NCBI GenBank assembly: GCA_022842255.1
Contig: JALHPW010000245.1
Location: 1 to 7,288, forward strand
Length of the DNA stretch: 7,288 nucleotides
Direction of reading: 5' to 3'
Origin: Saprospiraceae bacterium
GTDB taxonomy: Bacteria > Bacteroidota > Bacteroidia > Chitinophagales > Saprospiraceae
Below the pieces are notes generated by a model, which was not told where the DNA came from, made no database searches, and was given only the letters and a program-made list of their open reading frames with translations. Made by a program: the position numbers and the translations under genes. Shown piece after piece: positions 1 to 5,498 of the stretch. Numbering within the stretch: the stretch's first letter is position 1; each line of letters starts with the position of its first letter.

Positions 1-549
1 GGCGTGAAGGTCGTCGGCGATTTGTTGTTGGGAGATCTGTAGGCGGCTGGTTTGCAGGGCGGCCGATTTTTCCAGGAGGTAATGTCGGAGCCGCTCGTCA
101 AGTTGTTGAAATACAACACTTTCCAGGGTGTGCAAGAGTTCGTCGTAGCGGTAGCCAAAACTATCGAAGGCAAATTTTTGCCAGGCCGGGAAGCGTCGAG
201 TAGCTTCATGGATAAGGGCTGCGGGCAGCAACACCACTGTGCTGGATTCTTGTGTAATGGCGTTTACCCGGCTGGTTTCCCCTTTGTAGCAGGCGCTGAG
301 GGTCATGGCGCAGGTTTCGCCGGGAAGGATGTAATACAGGAATATCTCCCGGCCTTCGGCGTCTTCCCGCGAGACTTTGACGGAACCACGCAACACGAGG
401 GGGATGTACCGCACCGTGCTACCCACGCGCATCAACTCGGTTTCGGGCTCAAAATCCTTTTGGACGGAATGTTCGCTCAGCCAATCAACCAATTCACTTT
501 GATTGAAGGCTGGGAATGTTTTTCGCAAGTGGTGTGGTGCTGGATTCAT
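1..549 (-). CDS. Crp/Fnr-family transcriptional regulator, 3' end cut by window edge
   Basis: Reading from ATG at 549 down to position 1 gives 183 open codons with no stop, so the C-terminus lies outside the window. Residues about 30-125 form a cyclic-nucleotide-binding-type jelly roll (LRGSVKVSREDAEG, then LPGETCAMTLSACYKGE). Residues about 126-165 form the dimerisation helix (FGYRYDELL, then LDERLRHYLLEK). From about 171 the helix-turn-helix begins (QISQQQIADDLHA) and is cut. Full-length relatives usually have about 190-230 residues, so only the recognition helix and wing are missing. Cys80 and Cys87 sit where cAMP-binding relatives carry phosphate-binding residues; the ELR-type cAMP signature is not evident, so it probably senses something else, perhaps redox or reactive sulfur (inference). 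It is divergent from the DUF983 gene and is the only regulator visible here, hence the likely binder of the palindromes at 3317, 4818 and 5499. No such palindrome precedes its own start. Confidence 0.93.
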   Translation of the reverse strand, partial: MNPAPHHLRKTFPAFNQSELVDWLSEHSVQKDFEPETELMRVGSTVRYIPLVLRGSVKVSREDAEGREIFLYYILPGETCAMTLSACYKGETSRVNAITQESSTVVLLPAALIHEATRRFPAWQKFAFDSFGYRYDELLHTLESVVFQQLDERLRHYLLEKSAALQTSRLQISQQQIADDLHA

Positions 550-711
550 AATTTTTTCAATGGCTGACGCTGCGAACGACCCATTATCTTCGCTGACACA
601 TAAAAAAGTCTATTTAGCCCATGAATAGTACCACCGTCATCCTTTCAGACGCTAGCACCTTTGTGTGAGCAAAAATACCCATACCTGTGCTTAAAATCAC
701 CATTCAAAATC
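550..711. promoter_or_regulatory. Divergent intergenic region between regulator and DUF983 gene
   Basis: Both genes must be transcribed outward from this 162-bp gap. On the plus strand CACCTTTG at 656-663 resembles the Bacteroidota -7 element (TAnnTTTG, first base differing) and equals the box found before the permease gene. It would give a leader of about 45 nt for the DUF983 gene. I see no convincing -33 TTG element and no Crp/Fnr palindrome at the spacing used elsewhere in the window. No clear -7 box is visible for the regulator. Confidence 0.3.
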
Positions 712-1131
712 ATGTCATTGCTCAATAAAGACTCCAAGGCGTACAGTATTTTCCACCTCAAATGCCCGCGTTGCCACGAGGGTGAAATGTTTGAAACGGG
801 CAGCTGGTCTTTCAAAAAATCGTTCGATATGCTGCAGCGTTGCCCCAAATGTAACCTGAATTACTTCCCCGAACCCGGCTATTACTACGGCTCCATGTTC
901 ATTTCATACATTTGGATGGGCTGGTTTTGCCTGTTGTTTGTGGGGTTTTTCCATTGGTATTTAGGGTTGAGCCAGACTTGGGCGTTTGGCATGTTGATTA
1001 CTTTTTTGGCGGTCAACTTTGTGTATATTTTCCGAATCTCCCGCTTGATGTGGATCAACATCAACGTAAAATACGACCCTGCCGCCATTGACAAACAAAT
1101 GCTGCGCGCTACACAAGGGACAAAAAAATAG
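712..1131 (+). CDS. DUF983 family zinc-ribbon membrane protein
   Basis: Small 139-residue protein with a cytoplasmic-type zinc ribbon made of two CxxC knuckles (CPRC at 18-21, CPKC at 44-47), followed by two hydrophobic membrane segments at about 61-82 and 90-109 and a short basic tail. This order of zinc ribbon, EPGYYYG motif and two helices is the DUF983 pattern, whose function is unknown. I start it at ATG 712 because the family begins just before the first CxxC; an in-frame TTG at 661 would add 17 residues with no family resemblance and would overlap the candidate -7 box. It is transcribed away from the Crp/Fnr gene, and its last codons overlap the terminator of the convergent sulfur genes. 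A link to the neighbouring genes is not evident from the sequence. Confidence 0.9.
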   Translation: MSLLNKDSKAYSIFHLKCPRCHEGEMFETGSWSFKKSFDMLQRCPKCNLNYFPEPGYYYGSMFISYIWMGWFCLLFVGFFHWYLGLSQTWAFGMLITFLAVNFVYIFRISRLMWININVKYDPAAIDKQMLRATQGTKK

Positions 1132-1154
1132 CGGCAAGCAAAACGCTTACCGCT
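1122..1154 (-). terminator. Intrinsic terminator of the minus-strand sulfur genes
   Basis: On the minus strand AGCGGTAAGC (1154-1145) and GCTTGCCGCT (1139-1130) form a 10-bp stem with one U-G wobble and a 5-nt loop, followed by one A and then seven T (1128-1122). It lies about 30 bp after the stop of the DUF2892 gene, which fits an operon end. The stem is imperfect and has no T-run in the plus direction, so it should not stop the DUF983 transcript efficiently. Its T-tract coincides with the last codons of the DUF983 gene. Confidence 0.8.
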
Positions 1155-1182
1155 AAACCCTATGTTGAACTCCTATATTCCC

Positions 1183-1428
1183 TTACTTAATTTCCTCAAA
1201 AACAACGTCATCGGCAGATGCCTTGGCATTGTCGAAGGACTTTTGCTGGGGTGCGGCACAACCCGCTGCACCGCAACAACCGATGTCAAAAATCGCCTGT
1301 AAAGCAAAAATGCTTCCGAAGGCGAACAACATCCAGTCGCCCGTACGCCAGACTTCCGCAAAGGCCCAGATGGCAACGCCCGCACGAAGCAGGCGCATAA
1401 AATGCCAGTTTTTCAATAGCGTGGTCAT
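1183..1428 (-). CDS. Small DUF2892/YgaP-like membrane protein
   Basis: An 81-residue protein with two hydrophobic segments (about 11-26 and 31-48), followed by a cysteine-rich turn CCGAAGC (Cys51, Cys52, Cys57) and a polar tail. The pattern matches the YgaP-type transmembrane domain (DUF2892), which in many bacteria is fused to or encoded beside a rhodanese. Here it starts one base after the rhodanese stop codon (stop 1432-1430, ATG 1428-1426), so the two genes are almost certainly cotranscribed and probably translationally coupled. The cysteines could pass or bind sulfane sulfur near the membrane, but this is inference from the neighbourhood. It is the last gene before the terminator at 1154-1122. 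Confidence 0.85.
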   Translation of the reverse strand: MTTLLKNWHFMRLLRAGVAIWAFAEVWRTGDWMLFAFGSIFALQAIFDIGCCGAAGCAAPQQKSFDNAKASADDVVFEEIK

Positions 1429-1429
1429 G

Positions 1430-1825
1430 TTATTTCAATTTAGAGGTTTGTTGGCCAGCCACCAACCAGCCGTTCATGCCTGGCGACATCTCGTACACCA
1501 TCATGAATTTTTGTTGGTGAAGCATTTCAGCGGCTTCGGCGCTGCGCCCACCCGATGCGCAATAGAGCAGCACGGGGCGTTTTTTATCCAGTTGTTTTAC
1601 TTTCCCCTGAAAGGAAGGGGCGGTAAAATCAATGAATTCAGCACCGGGAAGCGCACCGGTTGCGGCAATTTCGCCGGGGGTGCGTAGGTCCACGATTTGC
1701 AGGTTGCCACTATTGGAACCCAGTAAGGTTTGGGCTTCCTTGACTCCAATTTTTTTGAGCACCGGTTGGGTACAACCCACGAGCCCAAAAAGCAGCGAAA
1801 ATGTGATGATCGATAATATTCTCAT
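1430..1825 (-). CDS. Rhodanese-domain lipoprotein
   Basis: A 131-residue single-domain rhodanese. Residues 1-17 are a lipoprotein signal ending in the lipobox LVGC, with Cys18 as the lipidated residue, so the domain should sit in the periplasm anchored to a membrane. Features of the fold are VDLRTPGE (45-52), where the strand and conserved Arg are seen, and the catalytic loop CASGGRS with active-site Cys89. The NGW near 118-120 also fits. Rhodaneses move sulfane sulfur from donors such as thiosulfate to thiol or cyanide acceptors through a Cys persulfide. ATG 1825 is chosen because it leads directly into the signal peptide; an in-frame ATG at 1870 would put 15 polar residues before it. It is followed at once by the DUF2892 gene and preceded by two permease halves, which supports a sulfur role. 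Confidence 0.93.
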   Translation of the reverse strand: MRILSIITFSLLFGLVGCTQPVLKKIGVKEAQTLLGSNSGNLQIVDLRTPGEIAATGALPGAEFIDFTAPSFQGKVKQLDKKRPVLLYCASGGRSAEAAEMLHQQKFMMVYEMSPGMNGWLVAGQQTSKLK

Positions 1826-1860
1826 GTGTTGTAGTGCTAAAGCTATGGTAGTGGGATGAA

Positions 1861-2003
1861 GTTGTCTCAAAAGGTTGATTTGGTTGATAAAGTTGATGAG
1901 GGTTTATTTTTCGCACCCTAAAAGGGGACGATTCCTGCTTTATTGAGTTCAATTATCAACATTTATAAACCGTATAAACATCATATAAACCTTTTGAGAC
2001 TAC
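1861..2003. repeat. Long imperfect inverted repeat, dispersed repeat copy 1
   Basis: GTCTCAAAAGGTT at 1864-1876 and its exact reverse complement at 1988-2000 bound a 137-bp block. The arms continue inward as imperfect repeats rich in GGTTGAT/GGTTTAT (for example GGTTGATAAA at 1882-1891 against the complement of 1960-1974). The block fills most of the 200-bp gap between the DUF6691 stop (2026) and the rhodanese start (1825). Its left half recurs at the right edge of the window. It may act as a transcript-stabilising hairpin, a partial terminator or a non-autonomous mobile repeat; no target-site duplication is visible. Confidence 0.7.
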
Positions 2004-2025
2004 CTCATCGACCCAATGTCAACAA

Positions 2026-2562
2026 TCAATGTGGCAGCCGCTCACGGAAATACCCATACACCCAAGTACCAGCAACGGCACTCAACAGCGTGACACCAAT
2101 AACGAAGGCGCCACTGCCGATTTGGGCGAACAGGGGACCGGGGCAAGCGCCAGTCATGGCCCACCCTAGGCCGAAAATGGTGCCGCCGAAGATTTGTCCG
2201 CGGTTGAATTTTTTAGGATGAAACTCAATATCCTCCCCGTATATCGTCTTGACTTTGAACCGTTTGATCAGATAAACGGAAATTGCGCCGAGCACCACAC
2301 CCGTGCCAATCACCCCGTACATGTGGAACGATTGAAGCCGGAACATTTCCTGAATCCGGAACCAGGATACGATTTCAGCCTTTACGAAGGCGATGCCGAA
2401 AATGATCCCAACCGCGGCGTATTTCAGGTTGTACCACCAAGGGTGTTTCAACTGCGATTCGTTGACACACATGGTATCGAGCGAGCGCACTTCAAAATCA
2501 GTATTGAGCGCCGCAGCGATTTCTTCTGTGGAAGGAGAATGGAATTCTTTTATGCTAGACAT
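2026..2562 (-). CDS. YeeE/YedE-type permease half, DUF6691 family
   Basis: A 178-residue membrane protein with an unusual soluble N-terminus of about 42 residues, then hydrophobic segments at about 46-62, 81-99, 123-138 and 150-170. The motif GWAMTGACPGP (133-143, Cys140) is the hallmark of the second half of the YeeE/YedE (PmpB-like) sulfur-transport proteins; related TsuA transports thiosulfate through conserved cysteines. The first half is encoded just upstream (3260-2700), so the two polypeptides probably form one transporter in the inner membrane. ATG 2562 is chosen because the leader repeat ends 16 bp upstream; the in-frame ATG at 2613 lies inside that repeat and its added residues look non-coding. 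The substrate could be thiosulfate or another sulfur anion; the exact one cannot be told. Confidence 0.9.
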   Translation of the reverse strand: MSSIKEFHSPSTEEIAAALNTDFEVRSLDTMCVNESQLKHPWWYNLKYAAVGIIFGIAFVKAEIVSWFRIQEMFRLQSFHMYGVIGTGVVLGAISVYLIKRFKVKTIYGEDIEFHPKKFNRGQIFGGTIFGLGWAMTGACPGPLFAQIGSGAFVIGVTLLSAVAGTWVYGYFRERLPH

Positions 2563-2578
2563 TTTTCTTGCGAAGGAT

Positions 2579-2668
2579 TTTATACTGTGATGAAAGTGAT
2601 TTGAGTGCTGCAACTATCTGATTTTAAGATGATTATAAAACTTCGACATTCAAAATCACTTTGCGTTG
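2579..2668 (-). repeat. Duplicated leader element, copy A (before DUF6691 gene)
   Basis: On the minus strand CAACGCAAAGTGATTTTGAA (2668-2649) matches 19 of 20 bases with 4963-4982, and the downstream end of this copy (2607-2579), closing in ATCACAGTATAAA, matches 5025-5062 apart from a 9-nt length difference and one base. The middle is only partly conserved. The element ends 16 bp before the start codon. The outer parts carry a terminal inverted motif, AGTGATTTTGA against TCAAATCACTTT. It may be a shared promoter or leader, or a dispersed repeat. TGATTTTG (2658-2651) inside it is one base from the -7 consensus. Confidence 0.65.
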
Positions 2669-2699
2669 ACTATACAGCATCAGAAAAGTCATGGGTCCA

Positions 2700-3260
2700 T
2701 CAAAGGGCCAGGATGTGTGGAAGAATCAAATTGGCCATGATAAAACCACCCACCATAAAGAAGATAGTGGCTACCAAAGAAGGCCATTGAAGGTCCGACA
2801 AACCCATAATGGAGTGCCCGCTGGTGCAACCACCCGCATAACGGGACCCAAAACCAACCAGGAAACCGCCCAAAACCAACATGGTAAAACCACGTAGGGA
2901 AAACAGGCTTTCCCAGGAAATCAATTGGGCAGGCACCATACCGCTGTAGTCGGTAATGCCATAGGTTTGCAGTTCTGCGGCCAATTCAGGTGCTACTTTC
3001 ACGGGTTCTGGGTTGGCCAGTAATGTGGAGGCGATAAGGGCCCCTGCCATGATGCCGCCCACAAAAAAGAAGTTCCAAACCTCTTTTTTCCACTCATATT
3101 TGAAAAACTTGACGTTGGCCGGGAAGCAAGCGGCACAGGCATGGCGCAGGTTGGCCGAAAGCCCGAAGTGCTTGTTGCCCAAAATCAGTAAGGCAGGCAC
3201 AATGAGTCCGATGATGATGCCCGCTGCCCACCAGGGCCATGGTTTAGAGAGTAATTCCAT
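2700..3260 (-). CDS. YeeE/YedE sulfur-compound permease half
   Basis: A 186-residue inner-membrane protein with hydrophobic segments at about 12-28, 63-82, 122-139 and 162-180. It carries the motifs RHACAACFPAN (39-49, Cys42 and Cys45) and YAGGCTSGHS (141-150, Cys145), typical of the first half of split YeeE/YedE (PmpA-like) transporters. In the TsuA relative such cysteines relay thiosulfate across the membrane (family knowledge). I choose ATG 3260 because an operator (3332-3317) and a -7 box (3294-3287) lie directly upstream; the in-frame ATG at 3341 would be upstream of the promoter. The leader would be about 23 nt. The partner half follows 137 bp downstream on the same strand, and the porin gene ends 84 bp upstream. 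Probably one transport system, activated by the Crp/Fnr protein. Confidence 0.93.
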   Translation of the reverse strand: MELLSKPWPWWAAGIIIGLIVPALLILGNKHFGLSANLRHACAACFPANVKFFKYEWKKEVWNFFFVGGIMAGALIASTLLANPEPVKVAPELAAELQTYGITDYSGMVPAQLISWESLFSLRGFTMLVLGGFLVGFGSRYAGGCTSGHSIMGLSDLQWPSLVATIFFMVGGFIMANLILPHILAL

Positions 3261-3286
3261 TTTTAGACTAGGTTGATATTTATCAA

Positions 3287-3332
3287 CAAAGGTGGTGACC
3301 TTCGTCAGTGTGACTGCGTGACTTTTATCACG
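3287..3332 (-). promoter_or_regulatory. Crp/Fnr-type operator and -7 box of the permease gene
   Basis: CGTGACTTTTATCACG at 3317-3332 is a palindrome of the CGTGA-N6-TCACG type (centre 3324.5). On the minus strand CACCTTTG at 3294-3287 resembles the Bacteroidota -7 element TAnnTTTG. The first T of TTTG is 34.5 bp from the operator centre, the same as at the porin and kelch promoters. With that T at -7 the operator is centred at -41.5, the class II activation position. There is no obvious -33 TTTG, as expected if an activator replaces it. Confidence 0.75.
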
Positions 3333-3344
3333 ACGGCCCAATTC

Positions 3345-4754
3345 TTAGTAGATATAGTTGAAAATGAGGTTGTAATGCGACATCTCTACCCGGTTGATGA
3401 CATACCGCTCGCTGTCATAAACCTCCCCCAAACGCCCCTTCCACACGTATAAAAATTGCATCCGCAATCCTTCAAACATGCCCCCAAAGGCATAGCGGAC
3501 ATCCAGGTTCAACTGTTGATAAGCGGGGAAAGCGTACTTGTTCAGTGCGGCGTTTTTTACATCAGGCAGGTAAAAATGACCATACGCAGCTTCCAGGCGT
3601 AGTTTTTTGTTTTCCGATTGCCAGTTCACGCGCCCCGTGATGGAATGCGAATCCCCGCTGCCCTCGATCCGCTCTCTGGACATGAAGGTGTAAAAGGGTT
3701 CGCGGCCCCACTCCCTGGGGGAAAGAAATCGCCCATCGGCCGTTACCCGCGTATAAGCCGCTAGGGCCTGCCAAGGGCCGTGCTGCCAGCCCGTTTGTGC
3801 GCTGAATGCGTTGGATTGCCCCCCTTTCTGAAAATAGGTTTTGGAAGCTTCCTCATTTCCACCGTGCGCCAAAGCATCTTGATGCGTCATTTGTAGGCCA
3901 AACAACCAATTATGCTTGTTTTTGAGCGCCAAAGTATGGTCGGCCTGTACAAAAGCTGTGTTGAAGATGTTGTCCACATACTGATCCCAGACCTGCACTT
4001 TGGTGTGTTTGCCCCATTGGCGGGTAATGCCCAGCAGCCCAATGCCCATACTTTCCAGGTTTTCGGGGTACCCGCTTCCGGTACCGTCGGGGTTCAGGCC
4101 CTTGGGATACAAGCCAATCGATTCGCCAATTCCAAACCACTCTACGGTGCTTCGGGGCGATATTTTCCAAAGGAAACCCGTTTCTATTTTGGTGTTTTTC
4201 AATGCATTGATTTCGGCCCAAACCCCCGATTCGGCGGTGGGGCGCATTCGTCCGTCTTGGTAATTGACAAAAGGGGTTTGCAAGGATTGTTTGCCAACCG
4301 TAATCCGCGCGTTTTTCCACTGATATCGAATCCACAGTTCTTCCATTCGGTCGAGGTTGTTCCGGTTATTCGGGTCTTGCACATCAAAAAGTCCAATTTC
4401 ATAGCGGTTGATGGCTCCGGTAATCGAATCCTTCGCCCCCAAATCGGAGGATGCCAGATTGAAATTGAAACCGCCACCCAGCCCAAAATTGAACCCATGC
4501 CAAGGCGCGGAAGAATAATGCAGGTTCCCACCAGCCGCCCAGGCGTGGTAGTCCGACAGCTGCCGGGCATTGTCGGTAGCCATCAAAAACGTCCGGAAAC
4601 TGCCATGGAAATGGCCGTGTTTAAAGGCGTCGAGGAGGTTGGTAATTGGGGGTTTGGGGGGCGGCAACGGCTCCGCAGGAACAGGTTGTGCCGTTTGTGC
4701 AAAAAGCAGGAAGGCTTGCAGAATGCCTGCCAGTATAAGGATAGCGCGTTTCAT
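3345..4754 (-). CDS. OprD-like outer-membrane porin
   Basis: A 469-residue protein. Residues 1-20 are a signal peptide (basic start, hydrophobic core, cleavage near LLFAQ), followed by a Pro-rich stretch at about 22-38, then alternating aromatic and polar beta-strands to the C-terminus, which ends in aromatic Tyr like outer-membrane barrels. Features such as LWIRYQWKNARITVGKQSL, then TPFVNYQDGRM, and the spaced FNFGLGGGFNF strands resemble the OprD superfamily of substrate-selective porins; this family call is by resemblance only. ATG 4754 is chosen because it starts the signal peptide; ATG 4790 falls inside the predicted -7 box (4795-4788). The gene shares the operator geometry of the permease gene 84 bp downstream, so it may admit the permease substrate through the outer membrane (inference). 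Confidence 0.85.
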   Translation of the reverse strand: MKRAILILAGILQAFLLFAQTAQPVPAEPLPPPKPPITNLLDAFKHGHFHGSFRTFLMATDNARQLSDYHAWAAGGNLHYSSAPWHGFNFGLGGGFNFNLASSDLGAKDSITGAINRYEIGLFDVQDPNNRNNLDRMEELWIRYQWKNARITVGKQSLQTPFVNYQDGRMRPTAESGVWAEINALKNTKIETGFLWKISPRSTVEWFGIGESIGLYPKGLNPDGTGSGYPENLESMGIGLLGITRQWGKHTKVQVWDQYVDNIFNTAFVQADHTLALKNKHNWLFGLQMTHQDALAHGGNEEASKTYFQKGGQSNAFSAQTGWQHGPWQALAAYTRVTADGRFLSPREWGREPFYTFMSRERIEGSGDSHSITGRVNWQSENKKLRLEAAYGHFYLPDVKNAALNKYAFPAYQQLNLDVRYAFGGMFEGLRMQFLYVWKGRLGEVYDSERYVINRVEMSHYNLIFNYIY

Positions 4755-4787
4755 GTTGTGGTACAATGTCTTCTTTGAATGCTGCCA

Positions 4788-4833
4788 CAAAGGTCGGGCG
4801 GGGGGCAGGGGGACGCGCGTGACTTATGTCACT
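4788..4833 (-). promoter_or_regulatory. Crp/Fnr-type operator and -7 box of the porin gene
   Basis: CGTGACTTATGTCACT at 4818-4833 (centre 4825.5) differs by few bases from the operators at 3317 and 5499 and contains the perfect inner palindrome TGACTTATGTCA-like half-sites TGAC/GTCA. On the minus strand GACCTTTG at 4795-4788 is the -7 candidate, with the first T of TTTG again exactly 34.5 bp from the centre. The predicted transcript starts near 4784 and leaves about 30 nt before ATG 4754. Confidence 0.75.
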
Positions 4834-4885
4834 ATAAACGGTGCGGCCACTAGGTGGCGCTTGTTGAACCAGCATCACCGTCTTT

Positions 4886-4930
4886 CATGACCATGGTCAC
4901 GAAAGCGGGAAAAATCGGCCCATACCTTTC
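4886..4930 (+). promoter_or_regulatory. Possible fourth Crp/Fnr operator and -7 box facing the cupin gene
   Basis: CATGACCATGGTCACG at 4886-4901 (centre 4893.5) keeps TGAC-N4-GTCA and differs from the CGTGA-N6-TCACG frame by one base in the left half. TACCTTTC at 4923-4930 matches TAnnTTTG at seven of eight specified-plus-free positions, but the spacing is one base shorter than in the other three. It would leave a leader of about 130 nt before the cupin gene, including the duplicated leader element. Confidence 0.4.
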
Positions 4931-4962
4931 CTTGCTGCAATGACAAAAGTTGCAACTATAGC

Positions 4963-5062
4963 CAACGCAGAGTGATTTTGAACACCGAGCGCACGTAATC
5001 AATTAAAAATCAAGGTGTTTCAATCACTCAAATCATCAAAATCACTTTAATCACAGTATAAA
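4963..5062 (+). repeat. Duplicated leader element, copy B (before cupin gene)
   Basis: Second copy of the element at 2668-2579. The start (4963-4982) matches 19 of 20 bases and the end (5025-5062, closing in ATCACAGTATAAA) matches apart from an additional 9 nt and one base. It ends four bases before ATG 5067. Inside, TTGAACACC (4978-4986) can pair with GGTGTTTCAA (5014-5023) with one bulge, and AGTGATTTTGA (4971-4981) is inverted as TCAAAATCACT (5036-5046), so the RNA could fold. The internal stem is not clearly kept in copy A. Confidence 0.65.
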
Positions 5063-5066
5063 TTCA

Positions 5067-5360
5067 ATGAAATTATCAGAACTGCTTACCTCCGAAAAAA
5101 CAGGACCCGTATTCCGCCCGCTTTTTAAGGCCCAAAATGGCCGGTTGACCGCCATTCGTCTGCTCAAGGACGAGGTTATCAAAGAACATAAAAGCCCCGT
5201 GCCCGCCATGCTCTTGGTATTGGAAGGAGTGGTGGTTTATAAAGAATTGGTGGATGGGCTGGAGCATCGACTCGGCGCAATGGAGTACACCGAAATCCCG
5301 CCTGATATAATGCACCAAGTGACCGCGGAGACGGATGCTTATTGTATTTTGATTCAGTAG
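5067..5360 (+). CDS. Small cupin-domain protein
   Basis: A 97-residue single-domain cupin. Motif 1 is reduced: EHKSPVPAMLLVLEG (40-54) keeps one His (His41) where classical cupins have HxH, and the Glu at 53 precedes the Gly. Motif 2 is seen as EIPPDIMHQV (76-85) with His83. With only two clear His ligands, a metal site may be incomplete, so it could be a binding or sensor protein rather than an enzyme. Small cupins with EHK-(S/T)-P are common in Bacteroidota, with no established role that I can state. No signal peptide is seen, so it is cytoplasmic. Its start is fixed by the leader element ending just upstream. A long hairpin follows the stop by about 40 bp. Confidence 0.85.
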   Translation: MKLSELLTSEKTGPVFRPLFKAQNGRLTAIRLLKDEVIKEHKSPVPAMLLVLEGVVVYKELVDGLEHRLGAMEYTEIPPDIMHQVTAETDAYCILIQ

Positions 5361-5400
5361 TCAGAGCATTAAAACACCTGCGTATGCGCGCAAAACAAAC

Positions 5401-5462
5401 TGCAGAGACACAGAGCCGCAAAGTGTTGATTTTCAAACGCTCTGCGACTCTGTGTCTCTGCG
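5401..5462. repeat. Long hairpin-forming inverted repeat after the cupin gene
   Basis: GCAGAGACACAGAG at 5402-5415 is the exact reverse complement of 5448-5461. The stem continues inward imperfectly (CCGCAAAGTGTT at 5416-5427 against 5436-5447, with three mismatches of transition type), giving about 26 bp and a loop of about 8 nt. It has no long T-run after it in the plus direction. It may end or protect the cupin transcript. Sequences of the type CAGAGACACAGAG are, to my recollection, common as scattered intergenic repeats in Bacteroidota. Confidence 0.75.
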
Positions 5463-5498
5463 GTTTAATGAAACTAGTATTTCTCAGGTACTCAATCG

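Larger units (their letters stand above)
4755..5066. other. Divergent intergenic region between porin and cupin genes
   Basis: This 312-bp gap holds no supported ORF. From left to right it contains the porin leader and promoter with operator (4788-4833), a small inverted repeat GCCAC-TAG-GTGGC near 4846-4858, a second weaker palindrome facing right (4886-4901), and the duplicated leader (4963-5062) that ends four bases before the cupin start. Nothing else stands out. Confidence 0.7.

Noticed and set aside
52..567. 171-codon open frame on the plus strand
   Set aside because: The minus strand over the same bases encodes a clear Crp/Fnr protein; the plus reading shows no family features.
1838..1872. 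Possible separate promoter for the rhodanese gene (TTTTG at 1872-1868 and TAGCTTTA at 1845-1838, minus strand)
   Set aside because: Box is imperfect, spacing of 22 is at the limit, and the leader would be only a few nucleotides; cotranscription from the permease genes is as likely.
3295..3308. Another TGAC-N4-GTCA palindrome (TGACCTTCGTCA) close to the permease operator
   Set aside because: It lies between the main operator and the -7 box, lacks the outer bases of the consensus and does not fit the fixed spacing; it may be chance or a weak repressor site.
3912..4778. 288-codon open frame on the plus strand opposite the porin gene
   Set aside because: The minus frame has a signal peptide, beta-barrel pattern and a matching promoter; the plus frame is an antisense shadow.
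4846..4858. Short inverted repeat GCCAC-TAG-GTGGC
   Set aside because: Five-base arms are expected by chance, and it has no T-run and no counterpart elsewhere in the window.
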